DNA from: Clostridium sp. CAG:273
Lineage (GTDB): Bacteria; Bacillota; Clostridia; TANB77; CAG-508
Length of the DNA: 9,920 nucleotides
Assembly (NCBI GenBank): GCA_000438355.1
Contig: FR901467.1
Location: forward strand, 36,548-46,467
Direction of reading: 5' to 3'
In this document: one piece after another, positions 1-6,139 of the stretch
How the letters are laid out: each line of letters begins with the position of its first letter
Position numbering within the stretch: the first letter of the stretch is position 1
Made by a program: the position numbers and the translations under genes
Notes under the pieces: generated by a model
The model's database searches: none
Seen by the model: only the letters and a program-made list of their open reading frames with translations
Told to the model about the DNA's origin: nothing

Positions 1-24
1 ATTCGTTTATATTTTAACATATAT

Positions 25-79
25 AAAACATAAATATCAAATATTAAATATTTAATATTTAATTTATATTTTATGTTTT
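25..79. repeat. AT-only long imperfect palindrome, possible transcription terminator
   Basis: Positions 39-60 are a perfect 22-bp palindrome made only of A and T. It is flanked by matching outer arms: AAAACATAAA at 25-34 and its reverse complement at 70-79. The element lies about 20 nt beyond the stop codon of the YezG-like gene. A run of T follows it on the plus strand (about 76-90). It could end transcription from the left on the plus strand, or act as a 3' hairpin for the minus-strand gene. In DNA of this composition, AT-only palindromes also arise by chance, so the role is a guess. Confidence 0.4.
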
Positions 80-98
80 ATTTATTTTTAAACCATTT

Positions 99-956
99 CT
101 ACTTCTTTGATATAATTTGGCTTTTTATAGCATGTTGTTGTTCTTCTATTTGGTCTATATATGTCTTTTTCTTTTTTTGAAACTCACTTTTAGTTTCTTC
201 CTTTTTATATTTTACATTTTTTATTTTTTTATTTATTTCTTTTCTTTTTCCAAGATTATATGTTTTTGCTTCATCCCTTTTGCCATATTCATGTCTAGAC
301 TTTTCATCGATTCTTCCAAATTGGTCATTTATAATTTGGTCGCCTATATCTTGGTCTTCTTCAGAAATATATACTTCTTTTTCTTTTCTATATTTTACAA
401 CATTAAAATTGTGATTTTTGTATATTGGCTCAGAATATATATCTTTTTTTTCATTGTGGTTTTCTAGCAAATATTTACTTATTATATTTCTTTCTGATTT
501 GTTAAAACTCTCTAATGGCTTATTTAAATTTTCATAAACCCATATTATATGTCTATCCGAATTCGAGTATTCTGAGTGTAGTAAATCTTCATAGCTATAT
601 TCAACAATAAATTTAAAATCTTCTATTTTTATTGTCACACTTGACCACAATTCTTTTTCTGGTTTTCTTGCTAATTTTCTAAGTTCTTTTATTGAGCTAT
701 ACAAATCTTCTACTAATTGAAGATACATTTCTTCATCTAAACTAAATTTACTTGGAATTTCATATACATTTACAGGATTTTTCTTAAGTATTCCCTTAGG
801 ATAATAATAAAAATATAGCTCTCCAGTTTGTAAATTATTTATTTGATTTGTTATAGATGCATATAAATATATTTTATCCCATTTTTCTGGAATCATATAA
901 AAAAGCTGTCTTTGTATTTTTGCATATTCCAACTTTATACTAGGACTGGAAAGCAA
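99..956 (-). CDS. YezG/DUF600-family immunity-like protein with long charged C-terminal tail
   Basis: Residues about 7-165 resemble the YezG/DUF600 family. In Bacillus, members of this family neutralise LXG-type polymorphic toxins such as YeeF. Visible family marks are MIPEKWDKIYLYA (21-33), ELYFYYYPKG (46-55), the IP.KF.LDEE segment (68-76), ELW..VTI (102-109) and the HIIWVYENL block (136-144). Residues about 166-285 are an added hydrophilic tail rich in Lys and Glu, probably helical or disordered, which normal members of about 150 residues lack. The start is a TTG. An in-frame TGA lies three codons upstream (963-965), AGAGGGG precedes the TTG by about 10 nt, and starting at Met21 would remove the family's first helix. 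The next gene upstream is gpmI, 155 bp away. No toxin gene is in view, so the partner may lie left of the window. The family call is good; the function is inferred. Confidence 0.75.
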   Translation of the reverse strand: MLSSPSIKLEYAKIQRQLFYMIPEKWDKIYLYASITNQINNLQTGELYFYYYPKGILKKNPVNVYEIPSKFSLDEEMYLQLVEDLYSSIKELRKLARKPEKELWSSVTIKIEDFKFIVEYSYEDLLHSEYSNSDRHIIWVYENLNKPLESFNKSERNIISKYLLENHNEKKDIYSEPIYKNHNFNVVKYRKEKEVYISEEDQDIGDQIINDQFGRIDEKSRHEYGKRDEAKTYNLGKRKEINKKIKNVKYKKEETKSEFQKKKKTYIDQIEEQQHAIKSQIISKK

Positions 957-1001
957 TAAAAATCATCCCCTCTTACGACTATTATTACATTCATTTTCTA
1001 C

Positions 1002-1044
1002 TAATAATTATTGTTTCAAATTTGTTTTATTTTTATAATTATTA
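1002..1044. repeat. 10-bp inverted repeat upstream of the YezG-like gene
   Basis: TAATAATTAT at 1002-1011 is matched by its exact reverse complement at 1035-1044, with 23 nt between. It overlaps the proposed -10 element of the YezG-like gene. It could therefore be an operator, or a weak 3' hairpin for the glycolytic transcript, which has no clear T-tailed terminator in 957-1111. The all-AT arms limit confidence. Confidence 0.3.
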
Positions 1045-1059
1045 ATATATTTTTGTTAA
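1032..1059 (-). promoter_or_regulatory. Candidate promoter of the YezG-like gene
   Basis: On the minus strand, TTAACA (1059-1054) and TATAAA (1037-1032) are separated by 16 bp. They lie about 75 nt upstream of the TTG start. The match to sigma-A consensus is moderate, and AT-rich sequence gives such matches easily. Confidence 0.35.
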
Positions 1060-1111
1060 TTGTTATTTTTGTTTTTACAATTGTTTAATATTAATTTAGT
1101 ATTATTTATAC

Positions 1112-2641
1112 TTATTTTTCTATTAAGCTTTCTCCTGTCATTTCTTCTGGTTTTTCTAATCCCATAATATCTAACATTGTAGGTGCTAAATCTGCTAATT
1201 TACCCTCTTTTAGTTTTATTCCTTCTAATCCAACTAAAATTAATGGTACTGGATTTGTTGTATGTGCAGTTTGTGGTTCTCCCGTTTTATAGTCTACCAT
1301 CTGTTCTGCATTTCCATGGTCTGCAGTTATAATTAGTATACCATTTTGTTTTTGTATTGCTTCAACTACTCTTGCAACACATCCATCTATTGTTTCTACT
1401 GCTTTTACTGCTGCCTCCAAGCTACCTGTATGTCCAACCATGTCTGGATTTGCATAATTTAATATTATACTGTCATATTTTCCAGAATTAATTGCATCTA
1501 CCACTTTATCTGTTACTTCTAAAGCACTCATTTCTGGTTTCAAGTCATATGTTTCTACTTTAGGTGATGGAACTAAAATTCTATCTTCACCTTCGTATTC
1601 TTTTTCTTCTCCTCCGTTAAAGAAAAAAGTAACATGTGCATATTTTTCTGTCTCCGCTATTCTTAGTTGCTTTAGTCCATTATTACTAATGTATTCCCCA
1701 AATGTATTTATTAAACTTTCTGGTTTAAAAGCTATTTTTACATTTGGCATAGTTTCGTCATATTGTGTAAAACAAACAAAAAATAAATTCATTTTTTTAG
1801 TATCAAATTCATTAAAGTCTTTATCTACCAATGTTCTTGTTAATTCTCTCGCTCTATCTGGTCTAAAATTAAAAAATATTACAGAGTCGTTTTCTTCTAT
1901 TGTTGCAACAGGTGTTTCTCCATTGCAAATAACAGTTGGCCTAACAAATTCATCAAACACTTCTTTTTGATATGATGCCTCTATAGCACTTAAAGCTGTT
2001 GTTGCTTTTTCTCCTACTCCATTTACAATTGCATCATAGGCTTCTTTTACACGGTTCCATCTTTTGTCTCTGTCCATTGCATAAAATCTACCTTCGATTG
2101 TTGCAATTTTACCCACACCTTTTTCTTTCATTTTTTCTTCTAATTTTGCAATATAACTTTCTCCAGATGTTGGTGGAGTATCTCTTCCATCCATAAAGCA
2201 ATGTACATATACATTTTCAAAATCTTTTCTTTTTGCAAACTCCAAAATTGCAAAAAGATGTCTCATGTGACTATGAACTCCTCCATCTGAAAGTAATCCC
2301 ATAATGTGAAGTTTTGAATTATTTTTCTTGCAATTTTCTATTGCGTCTGAAAGTTCTTTTATACTAAAGAAATCTCCATCTGCAATTGATTTTGTAATTC
2401 TAGTTAAATCTTGGTAAACAATTCTTCCTGCACCAATATTTGTATGTCCTACTTCTGAGTTTCCCATTTGTCCTTCTGGCAATCCTACATCTAATCCACT
2501 TGTGTGAATTGTTGTTGTAGGCCATGTTTTCCTTAGTTTATCTATATTAGGTGTATTTGCAATTGCTATAGCATTTCCCTTTTCATTTTGGTTAATCCCA
2601 AATCCATCTAATATCATTAACATAACTGGTCTTCTATCCAT
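1112..2641 (-). CDS. gpmI: 2,3-bisphosphoglycerate-independent phosphoglycerate mutase
   Basis: This enzyme interconverts 3-phosphoglycerate and 2-phosphoglycerate in the cytoplasm through a phosphoserine intermediate, using two metal ions (normally Mn2+ in this family). At 509 residues it has the usual length. Metal-site Asp12 lies in MILDGFG. The catalytic Ser62 lies in GQMGNSEVGH, at the same number as in the Geobacillus enzyme. SDGGVHSH holds His123. Further family motifs are FMDGRDTPP, GRFYAMDRDKRW, NFRPDRARE, NYANPDMVGHTG, TADHGNAE and a late TAHTTNPVP segment. The ATG is preceded by GGGGAGAG about 8 nt upstream. It follows tpiA by 39 bp and is the last glycolytic gene of the cluster; no enolase follows. 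This cofactor-independent form is the usual one in spore-forming Firmicutes, where its Mn2+ and pH dependence is linked to dormancy in spores. All key residues appear intact. Confidence 0.98.
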   Translation of the reverse strand: MDRRPVMLMILDGFGINQNEKGNAIAIANTPNIDKLRKTWPTTTIHTSGLDVGLPEGQMGNSEVGHTNIGAGRIVYQDLTRITKSIADGDFFSIKELSDAIENCKKNNSKLHIMGLLSDGGVHSHMRHLFAILEFAKRKDFENVYVHCFMDGRDTPPTSGESYIAKLEEKMKEKGVGKIATIEGRFYAMDRDKRWNRVKEAYDAIVNGVGEKATTALSAIEASYQKEVFDEFVRPTVICNGETPVATIEENDSVIFFNFRPDRARELTRTLVDKDFNEFDTKKMNLFFVCFTQYDETMPNVKIAFKPESLINTFGEYISNNGLKQLRIAETEKYAHVTFFFNGGEEKEYEGEDRILVPSPKVETYDLKPEMSALEVTDKVVDAINSGKYDSIILNYANPDMVGHTGSLEAAVKAVETIDGCVARVVEAIQKQNGILIITADHGNAEQMVDYKTGEPQTAHTTNPVPLILVGLEGIKLKEGKLADLAPTMLDIMGLEKPEEMTGESLIEK

Positions 2642-2680
2642 ATTTTGTCTCTCCCCATTCTATATTAATACTTTAGATAA

Positions 2681-3442
2681 TTATTTATTGTAGTTTACTA
2701 TGTTAGCAAATTCTTCTACTTTTAAACTTGCTCCACCTACTAAACCACCATCTATATCTGAAGTACTAAATAACTCTTTTGCGTTTGAAGCTTTTACACT
2801 TCCGCCATATTGTATTATAACGTTTTCTGCTATGTTTTGTCCATAGTTTTTCCTAATTTCATTTCTTATATCTTTTATAGAATTATTTGCATCTTCTGCT
2901 GTAGCCGTTTTTCCTGTACCTATTGCCCATATTGGCTCATAGGCAATAATTGTATTTTGCACTTGTTCTTCTGTTAATCCCTCTAATGCAAGTTTTGTTT
3001 GAGATGTAATAACCTCTTCTGTTTTTCCAGCTTCTCTTTGTTCTAAAGTCTCACCTACACATACAATTGGTTTTAAGTCATTTCTTAAAGCTGCTTTTAC
3101 TTTTTTATTTACAGTTTCGTCTGTTTCGTTAAAGTATTGTCTTCTTTCAGAGTGTCCAATTATAACATATTCAACACCTATACATTTTAACATCTCTCCA
3201 GAAACTTCTCCTGTATATGCTCCACTTTCTTCCCAATGCATATTTTGTGCTCCTATTTTTATATTAGTGTTTTGTGCTGTAAGCAAACTATAAAACAAAT
3301 CTGTATAAGGAACACATAAAATAATTTCTGCTTCTGAATTTTTTACTAATGGAGCTATACCTTCTATAAACTCTATTGCTTTATTTGGAAGCATATTCAT
3401 TTTCCAATTTCCTGCTATTACTTTTCTTCTCAATTCAAACAT
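2681..3442 (-). CDS. tpiA: Triosephosphate isomerase
   Basis: It interconverts dihydroxyacetone phosphate and glyceraldehyde-3-phosphate, and is a cytoplasmic TIM barrel that normally works as a dimer. The 253 residues match the family length. Catalytic and ligand residues are all visible: Lys14 in GNWKMN, His97 in IIGHSERR, Glu169 in the AYEPIWAIGTG signature, the flexible loop GTGKTAT just after it, and the phosphate-binding YGGSV and GGLVGGASL near the C-terminus. It sits 139 bp downstream of pgk and 39 bp upstream of gpmI. The start is odd. The ATG beginning FELRRKVIAGNWK is the right one by homology, but the only good Shine-Dalgarno (AGGAG, 3480-3484) lies 37 nt upstream, with a 15-bp hairpin between. 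An in-frame TAA (about 3473-3475) bars a longer conventional start. Between that stop and the ATG only ATA and ATT codons could initiate in frame. Confidence 0.98.
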   Translation of the reverse strand: MFELRRKVIAGNWKMNMLPNKAIEFIEGIAPLVKNSEAEIILCVPYTDLFYSLLTAQNTNIKIGAQNMHWEESGAYTGEVSGEMLKCIGVEYVIIGHSERRQYFNETDETVNKKVKAALRNDLKPIVCVGETLEQREAGKTEEVITSQTKLALEGLTEEQVQNTIIAYEPIWAIGTGKTATAEDANNSIKDIRNEIRKNYGQNIAENVIIQYGGSVKASNAKELFSTSDIDGGLVGGASLKVEEFANIVNYNK

Positions 3443-3443
3443 C

Positions 3444-3484
3444 GTATAAATAAAATATGTAAAATATCTTATTTATACTCTCCT
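3444..3484 (-). promoter_or_regulatory. tpiA ribosome binding site with a hairpin between Shine-Dalgarno and start codon
   Basis: On the minus strand, AGGAG (3484-3480) is followed by a 15-bp stem: arm GTATAAATAAGATAT at 3478-3464, loop TTTAC at 3463-3459, arm ATATTTTATTTATAC at 3458-3444. All pairs are Watson-Crick except one G-U. The ATG begins one base after the stem. Folding the stem reduces the gap between Shine-Dalgarno and ATG from 37 nt to about 2 nt plus the helix base. This is reminiscent of the hairpin-spaced start of phage T4 gene 38. The pairing is read directly from the sequence; its effect on translation is inferred. Confidence 0.65.
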
Positions 3485-3532
3485 TTCTCAAAAAAATATT
3501 TATTGAATTTTCATATCTGGTATTTTTAAAAC

Positions 3533-3560
3533 TTTATATAATATATTTGCACTTTGATAA
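3533..3560 (-). promoter_or_regulatory. Possible internal promoter before tpiA
   Basis: TTATCA (3560-3555) and TATAAA (3538-3533), 16 bp apart on the minus strand, lie in the unusually long 139-bp pgk-tpiA gap. They could start a separate tpiA-gpmI transcript. The match is moderate and the background is AT-rich. Confidence 0.3.
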
Positions 3561-3581
3561 ATTAATTCTTTTATTAAATTT

Positions 3582-4787
3582 CTATTTATTATTTAAGCAA
3601 GCAATTCCTGGAAGTTCTTTTCCTTCTAAAAATTCAAGTGATGCTCCTCCACCTGTTGAAATATAAATATTTTCAAATGTTGTATTTGCTTGTTTTTGGA
3701 TTTTCTTTACAGCAGCTGCTGAATCTCCTCCACCTATTATGCATTTTGCACTACTATTTGCAATAGCTTTTGCTATTTTTTCTGTTCCTATTCTATAATT
3801 ATCAAATTCATTAACTCCTAAAGGTCCATTCCATACAATAGTTTTTGCATCTTTTAGTTCTTTTTCAAACATTTCTTGTGTTTTTGGTCCTATATCTAAT
3901 ATTTCCCAACCAGCAGGTACTCCTTCTGTTATATCTATAAATTTGTTATCTGCATCATTTGAAAATTCATTTGCAATATGGCTGTCTACTGGTAAAACAA
4001 GTTTTACATTTTTTTCTTCTGCTAATTTTAATATTCTATTTGCTTCTTCTAGTTTGTCATCTTCACATTTAGATTCTCCTATTTCATATCCCATAGCTTT
4101 AAAAAATGTACAAGCCATTGCTCCACCAATTAAGATTTTATCTACTTTTGTAAGTAAATTTTCTATAACACCGATTTTATCTGAAACTTTAAGTCCACCT
4201 AAAATAGAAACAAAAGGTCTTTCTGGATTAGAAATGGCACTGCTTAGCTCACTAACTTCTTTTTCCATTAAATAACCTGCAACTGCTGTATCTACGAAAT
4301 GAGAAACTCCTTCTGTTGAGCTATGTGCTCTATGTGCTGTACCAAAAGCATCATTTACATATATTCCATCTGTTAATTCTGCCAAAGCTTTACTAAACTC
4401 TGTATCGTTTTTCTCTTCTCTTTCATCAAATCTAACATTTTCTAGTAAAACTACATCTCCTTCTTGCATTTGGCTCGTAAGTTCTTTTGCACTTTCTCCT
4501 ATAATATCGCTTGCAAGTTTTACTTCTTTTCCTAAAAGCTCTGTTAATCTTTTAGCAACAGGTTTCAAAGAAAATTCTGGATTAATTTTCCCCTTTGGTC
4601 TACCTAAATGTGAGCATAAAATAACCTTAGCACCATGTTCCATTAAATATTTAATTGTTGGAAGTGCTGCAACTATTCTGTTGTCACTTGTAATATTTTT
4701 ATTTTCATCTAAAGGAACATTAAAGTCACATCTTACTAGTACTTTTTTATCCTTTACATCTATGTCTTCAATTGTTTTTTTATTCAT
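3582..4787 (-). CDS. pgk: Phosphoglycerate kinase
   Basis: It transfers the acyl phosphate of 1,3-bisphosphoglycerate to ADP, giving ATP and 3-phosphoglycerate. It is a cytoplasmic monomer with two Rossmann-like domains. The 401 residues match the bacterial family. The N-terminal substrate domain shows VLVRCDFNVPL (16-26, with Asp21 and Asn23), HLGRPKG (60-66), LLENVRFDEREEKND and NDAFGTAHRAHSST. The nucleotide domain shows LGGLKVSDKIGV (most relatives have Ala where this has Leu), GGAMACTFFKAMGYEIG, LPVDS, DIGPKT, VWNGPLGVNEFDN, GGGDSAAA and the C-terminal STGGGASLEFLEGKELPGI. The ATG has a strong AGGGAGGT six bases upstream. The gene follows gap by 74 bp, with a hairpin in that gap. All catalytic segments are present. 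Confidence 0.98.
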   Translation of the reverse strand: MNKKTIEDIDVKDKKVLVRCDFNVPLDENKNITSDNRIVAALPTIKYLMEHGAKVILCSHLGRPKGKINPEFSLKPVAKRLTELLGKEVKLASDIIGESAKELTSQMQEGDVVLLENVRFDEREEKNDTEFSKALAELTDGIYVNDAFGTAHRAHSSTEGVSHFVDTAVAGYLMEKEVSELSSAISNPERPFVSILGGLKVSDKIGVIENLLTKVDKILIGGAMACTFFKAMGYEIGESKCEDDKLEEANRILKLAEEKNVKLVLPVDSHIANEFSNDADNKFIDITEGVPAGWEILDIGPKTQEMFEKELKDAKTIVWNGPLGVNEFDNYRIGTEKIAKAIANSSAKCIIGGGDSAAAVKKIQKQANTTFENIYISTGGGASLEFLEGKELPGIACLNNK

Positions 4788-4811
4788 AAAATACCTCCCT
4801 AAAAATCAATA

Positions 4812-4848
4812 TTTTGACCATTAAGTATAATAAACCTAATGGCCAAAA
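4812..4848 (-). terminator. Hairpin between gap and pgk (attenuator or mRNA-processing/stability element)
   Basis: The minus-strand RNA can form a 14-bp stem with two G-U pairs: arm TTTTGGCCATTAGG at 4848-4835, loop of 9 nt, arm CTTAATGGTCAAAA at 4825-4812. It lies just after the gap stop codon and ahead of the pgk ribosome binding site. No immediate run of U follows; TTTTT comes only about nine bases later. Strong termination is therefore unlikely. A partial attenuator or a 3' end stabiliser for gap mRNA fits better. Confidence 0.55.
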
Positions 4849-4861
4849 AACTAGTTATTTT

Positions 4862-5863
4862 CTATTTTGTAGAAATGTAAACAGCTAAATCTACAAGTTT
4901 ATTTGAATAACCCCATTCGTTATCATACCAAGCAACTAATTTAACAAATGTATCTGTTAAAGCAATTCCTGCTGTGCTGTCAAATATTGATGTATGTTCA
5001 TCATGTGTAAAGTCTGATGAAACAACTGGGTCTTCTACATATTCTACAATACCTTTCATTTCATTTTCTGATGCTTTCTTAACTGCTGCACATATTTCTT
5101 CATATGTTGCAGGTTTAGCTAAATTACATGTTAAATCAACAACTGAAACATCAACTGTTGGTACTCTAAATGCCATACCTGTTAATTTTCCATTTAACTC
5201 TGGAATTACTTTTCCTACTGCTTTTGCTGCTCCTGTAGAAGATGGGATAATATTAGCTGTTGCTGCACGTCCACCTCTCCAATCTTTCTTAGATGCTCCA
5301 TCAACTGTTTTTTGTGTAGCTGTTGTTGCATGAACTGTTGTCATAAGTCCATCTTTAATTCCAAAATTATCATTTATAATTTTTGCTAAAGGTGCTAAAC
5401 AGTTTGTTGTACAAGAAGCATTTGAAAGTATGTTTATATCTGGTGTATACTTATCGTTGTTAACTCCCATAACAAACATAGGTGCATCTTTAGAAGGTGC
5501 AGAAATTATAACCTTTTTAGCTCCTGCTTTTAAATGAGCTTCTGCTTTTTCTATTGTTGTAAATACTCCTGAACACTCTAATACATAATCTACTCCATCT
5601 GCTCCCCATGGAATATTTACTGGGTCCATTTCGTTATAAACTTTTATTTCTTTTCCATTAATAACAAGTTTGTTTTCTTCTGCTTTTATTTCTCCATTAA
5701 ACTTACCATGTACAGTATCATATTTTAACATATAAGCCATATAATCTGCTTGAACAAAAGGATCGTTTATAGCTACAACCTCAACTTCATTTTTATTTAA
5801 AGCTGCTTGAAGTGTAAGCTTACCAATTCTTCCAAAACCATTAATTCCTATTTTTATTGACAT
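4862..5863 (-). CDS. gap: NAD-dependent glyceraldehyde-3-phosphate dehydrogenase, type I
   Basis: It oxidises and phosphorylates glyceraldehyde-3-phosphate to 1,3-bisphosphoglycerate with NAD+, and is a cytoplasmic tetramer in this family. The 333 residues match the family. The N-terminal Rossmann fold has GINGFGRIG (6-14), and Asp34 in VAINDP ends the second strand, which favours NAD over NADP. The catalytic Cys151 lies in NASCTTNCLAP, with its partner His178 in TVHATTATQ. Downstream come the substrate-loop residues RGGRAA.NIIPSSTGAAKA, then GMAFRVPT and WYDNEWGYS. AAAGGAGGA precedes the ATG by about 7 nt. It is the first gene of the gap-pgk-tpiA-gpmI cluster, with its own promoter after a terminator, so it heads a separate transcript from the GH57 operon. 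In Bacillus the regulator gene cggR precedes gapA; here it does not. Confidence 0.98.
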   Translation of the reverse strand: MSIKIGINGFGRIGKLTLQAALNKNEVEVVAINDPFVQADYMAYMLKYDTVHGKFNGEIKAEENKLVINGKEIKVYNEMDPVNIPWGADGVDYVLECSGVFTTIEKAEAHLKAGAKKVIISAPSKDAPMFVMGVNNDKYTPDINILSNASCTTNCLAPLAKIINDNFGIKDGLMTTVHATTATQKTVDGASKKDWRGGRAATANIIPSSTGAAKAVGKVIPELNGKLTGMAFRVPTVDVSVVDLTCNLAKPATYEEICAAVKKASENEMKGIVEYVEDPVVSSDFTHDEHTSIFDSTAGIALTDTFVKLVAWYDNEWGYSNKLVDLAVYISTK

Positions 5864-5881
5864 TAAAAATTCCTCCTTTTT

Positions 5882-5897
5882 TAGTGCATAAGCACTA
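5882..5897 (-). promoter_or_regulatory. Stem-loop or operator palindrome just before the gap ribosome binding site
   Basis: TAGTGC-TTAT-GCACTA is a perfect 6-bp inverted repeat with a 4-nt loop, ending two bases before the A-run that leads into the gap Shine-Dalgarno. In RNA it would be a small hairpin able to limit access to the ribosome site. In DNA it could be an operator. It matches neither the CggR nor the Rex consensus. Confidence 0.45.
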
Positions 5898-5899
5898 TA

Positions 5900-5924
5900 T
5901 TTTGTTTAGTATTTCCAAACAAAA
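5900..5924 (-). promoter_or_regulatory. 5'-terminal stem-loop of the gap leader
   Basis: The minus-strand RNA forms a 10-bp stem with one G-U pair: arm TTTTGTTTGG at 5924-5915, loop AAATA, arm CTAAACAAAA at 5909-5900. The predicted transcription start falls near 5920, so this hairpin would sit at the very 5' end of the gap message. Such hairpins often protect abundant mRNAs from decay. Confidence 0.45.
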
Positions 5925-5926
5925 TC

Positions 5927-5955
5927 ATTTTATAATAAAAAAGAATACTTTTCAA
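5927..5955 (-). promoter_or_regulatory. Candidate sigma-A promoter of gap
   Basis: TTGAAA (5955-5950) and TAAAAT (5932-5927) are 17 bp apart on the minus strand, each one base from consensus. They lie 64 bp and more upstream of the gap ATG. An alternative -10 is TATAAA at 5934-5929 with a 15-bp spacer. The -35 overlaps the loop of the preceding terminator hairpin. Confidence 0.6.
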
Positions 5956-5964
5956 GTATTCTTT
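5934..5964 (-). terminator. Intrinsic terminator downstream of the GH57 gene
   Basis: On the minus strand an 11-bp perfect stem, AAAGAATACTT (5964-5954), loop GAA, AAGTATTCTTT (5950-5940), runs directly into further T residues. This is the classic form of a Rho-independent terminator, although the stem is AT-rich. It lies about 180 nt after the GH57 stop and would separate that operon from gap. Confidence 0.65.
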
Positions 5965-5971
5965 ACTAAAA

Positions 5972-6072
5972 AATTAAATTCACTTTAATAATGCATTTAA
6001 TTATACCAATTGCATTCACTTTACAGAATTGCATTTAACTTTTTACTTAATGAATTCGCTTTAAGTTTAAAG
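5972..6072. repeat. Five degenerate tandem repeats of 18-22 nt
   Basis: Copies begin at about 5972, 5990, 6008, 6027 and 6049 on the plus strand. They share a pattern close to AATTGCATTCACTTTAC. The two best copies are AATTGCATTCACTTTAC at 6008 and AATTGCATTTAACTTTTTAC at 6027. The last copy runs into the neighbouring hairpin. They lie between the GH57 gene and the terminator ahead of gap. They could be an array of protein-binding sites or a decayed minisatellite; no known family was recognised. Confidence 0.5.
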
Positions 6073-6099
6073 AAACTGAAAAATTCCTTTAAACCTAAA
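6060..6099 (-). other. Hairpin in the GH57 3' region
   Basis: The minus-strand arm TTTAGGTTTAAAG (6099-6087) pairs with CTTTAAACTTAAA (6072-6060) over 13 bp with one G-U. The loop is 14 nt. No T-run follows, so it is not a standard terminator. It overlaps the neighbouring hairpin by three bases. Confidence 0.45.
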
Positions 6100-6124
6100 T
6101 TTGGTTTGGCAATTAACCAAATTT
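6097..6124 (-). other. Hairpin just after the GH57 stop codon
   Basis: AAATTTGGTT and AACCAAATTT form a perfect 10-bp stem around an 8-nt loop, starting about 15 nt beyond the GH57 stop. It reads the same way on both strands and lacks a T-tail. It may protect the 3' end of the message or be part of a larger fold with the next hairpin. Confidence 0.45.
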
Positions 6125-6139
6125 CAATTTTTTCTCTTT

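Noticed and set aside
117..467. Open plus-strand frame encoding a Phe-rich hydrophobic protein
   Set aside because: It is antisense to the Lys-rich tail of the YezG-like gene, where AAA and GAA codons read as TTT and TTC. It has no family pattern or ribosome site.
965..967. ATG start for the YezG-like gene, next to AGAGGGG
   Set aside because: This ATG, which overlaps the Shine-Dalgarno region, is not in frame with the gene, whose own frame has a TGA at 963-965. Using it would require a frameshift.
1059..1082. AATTGT...ACAATT hairpin as terminator of the glycolytic operon
   Set aside because: The stem has only 6 AT-rich pairs, the loop is 12-13 nt and no T-run follows on the minus strand. 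It is too weak to call.
5900..5924. Rex-type operator (TTGTT...AACAA) at the gap promoter
   Set aside because: The arms resemble Rex half-sites, but they span 21 bp instead of the usual 18 and the inner bases differ. It is better read as an RNA stem-loop.
5972..6072. CRISPR array
   Set aside because: The repeats are degenerate, 18-22 nt and contiguous, with no unique spacers and no cas genes nearby.
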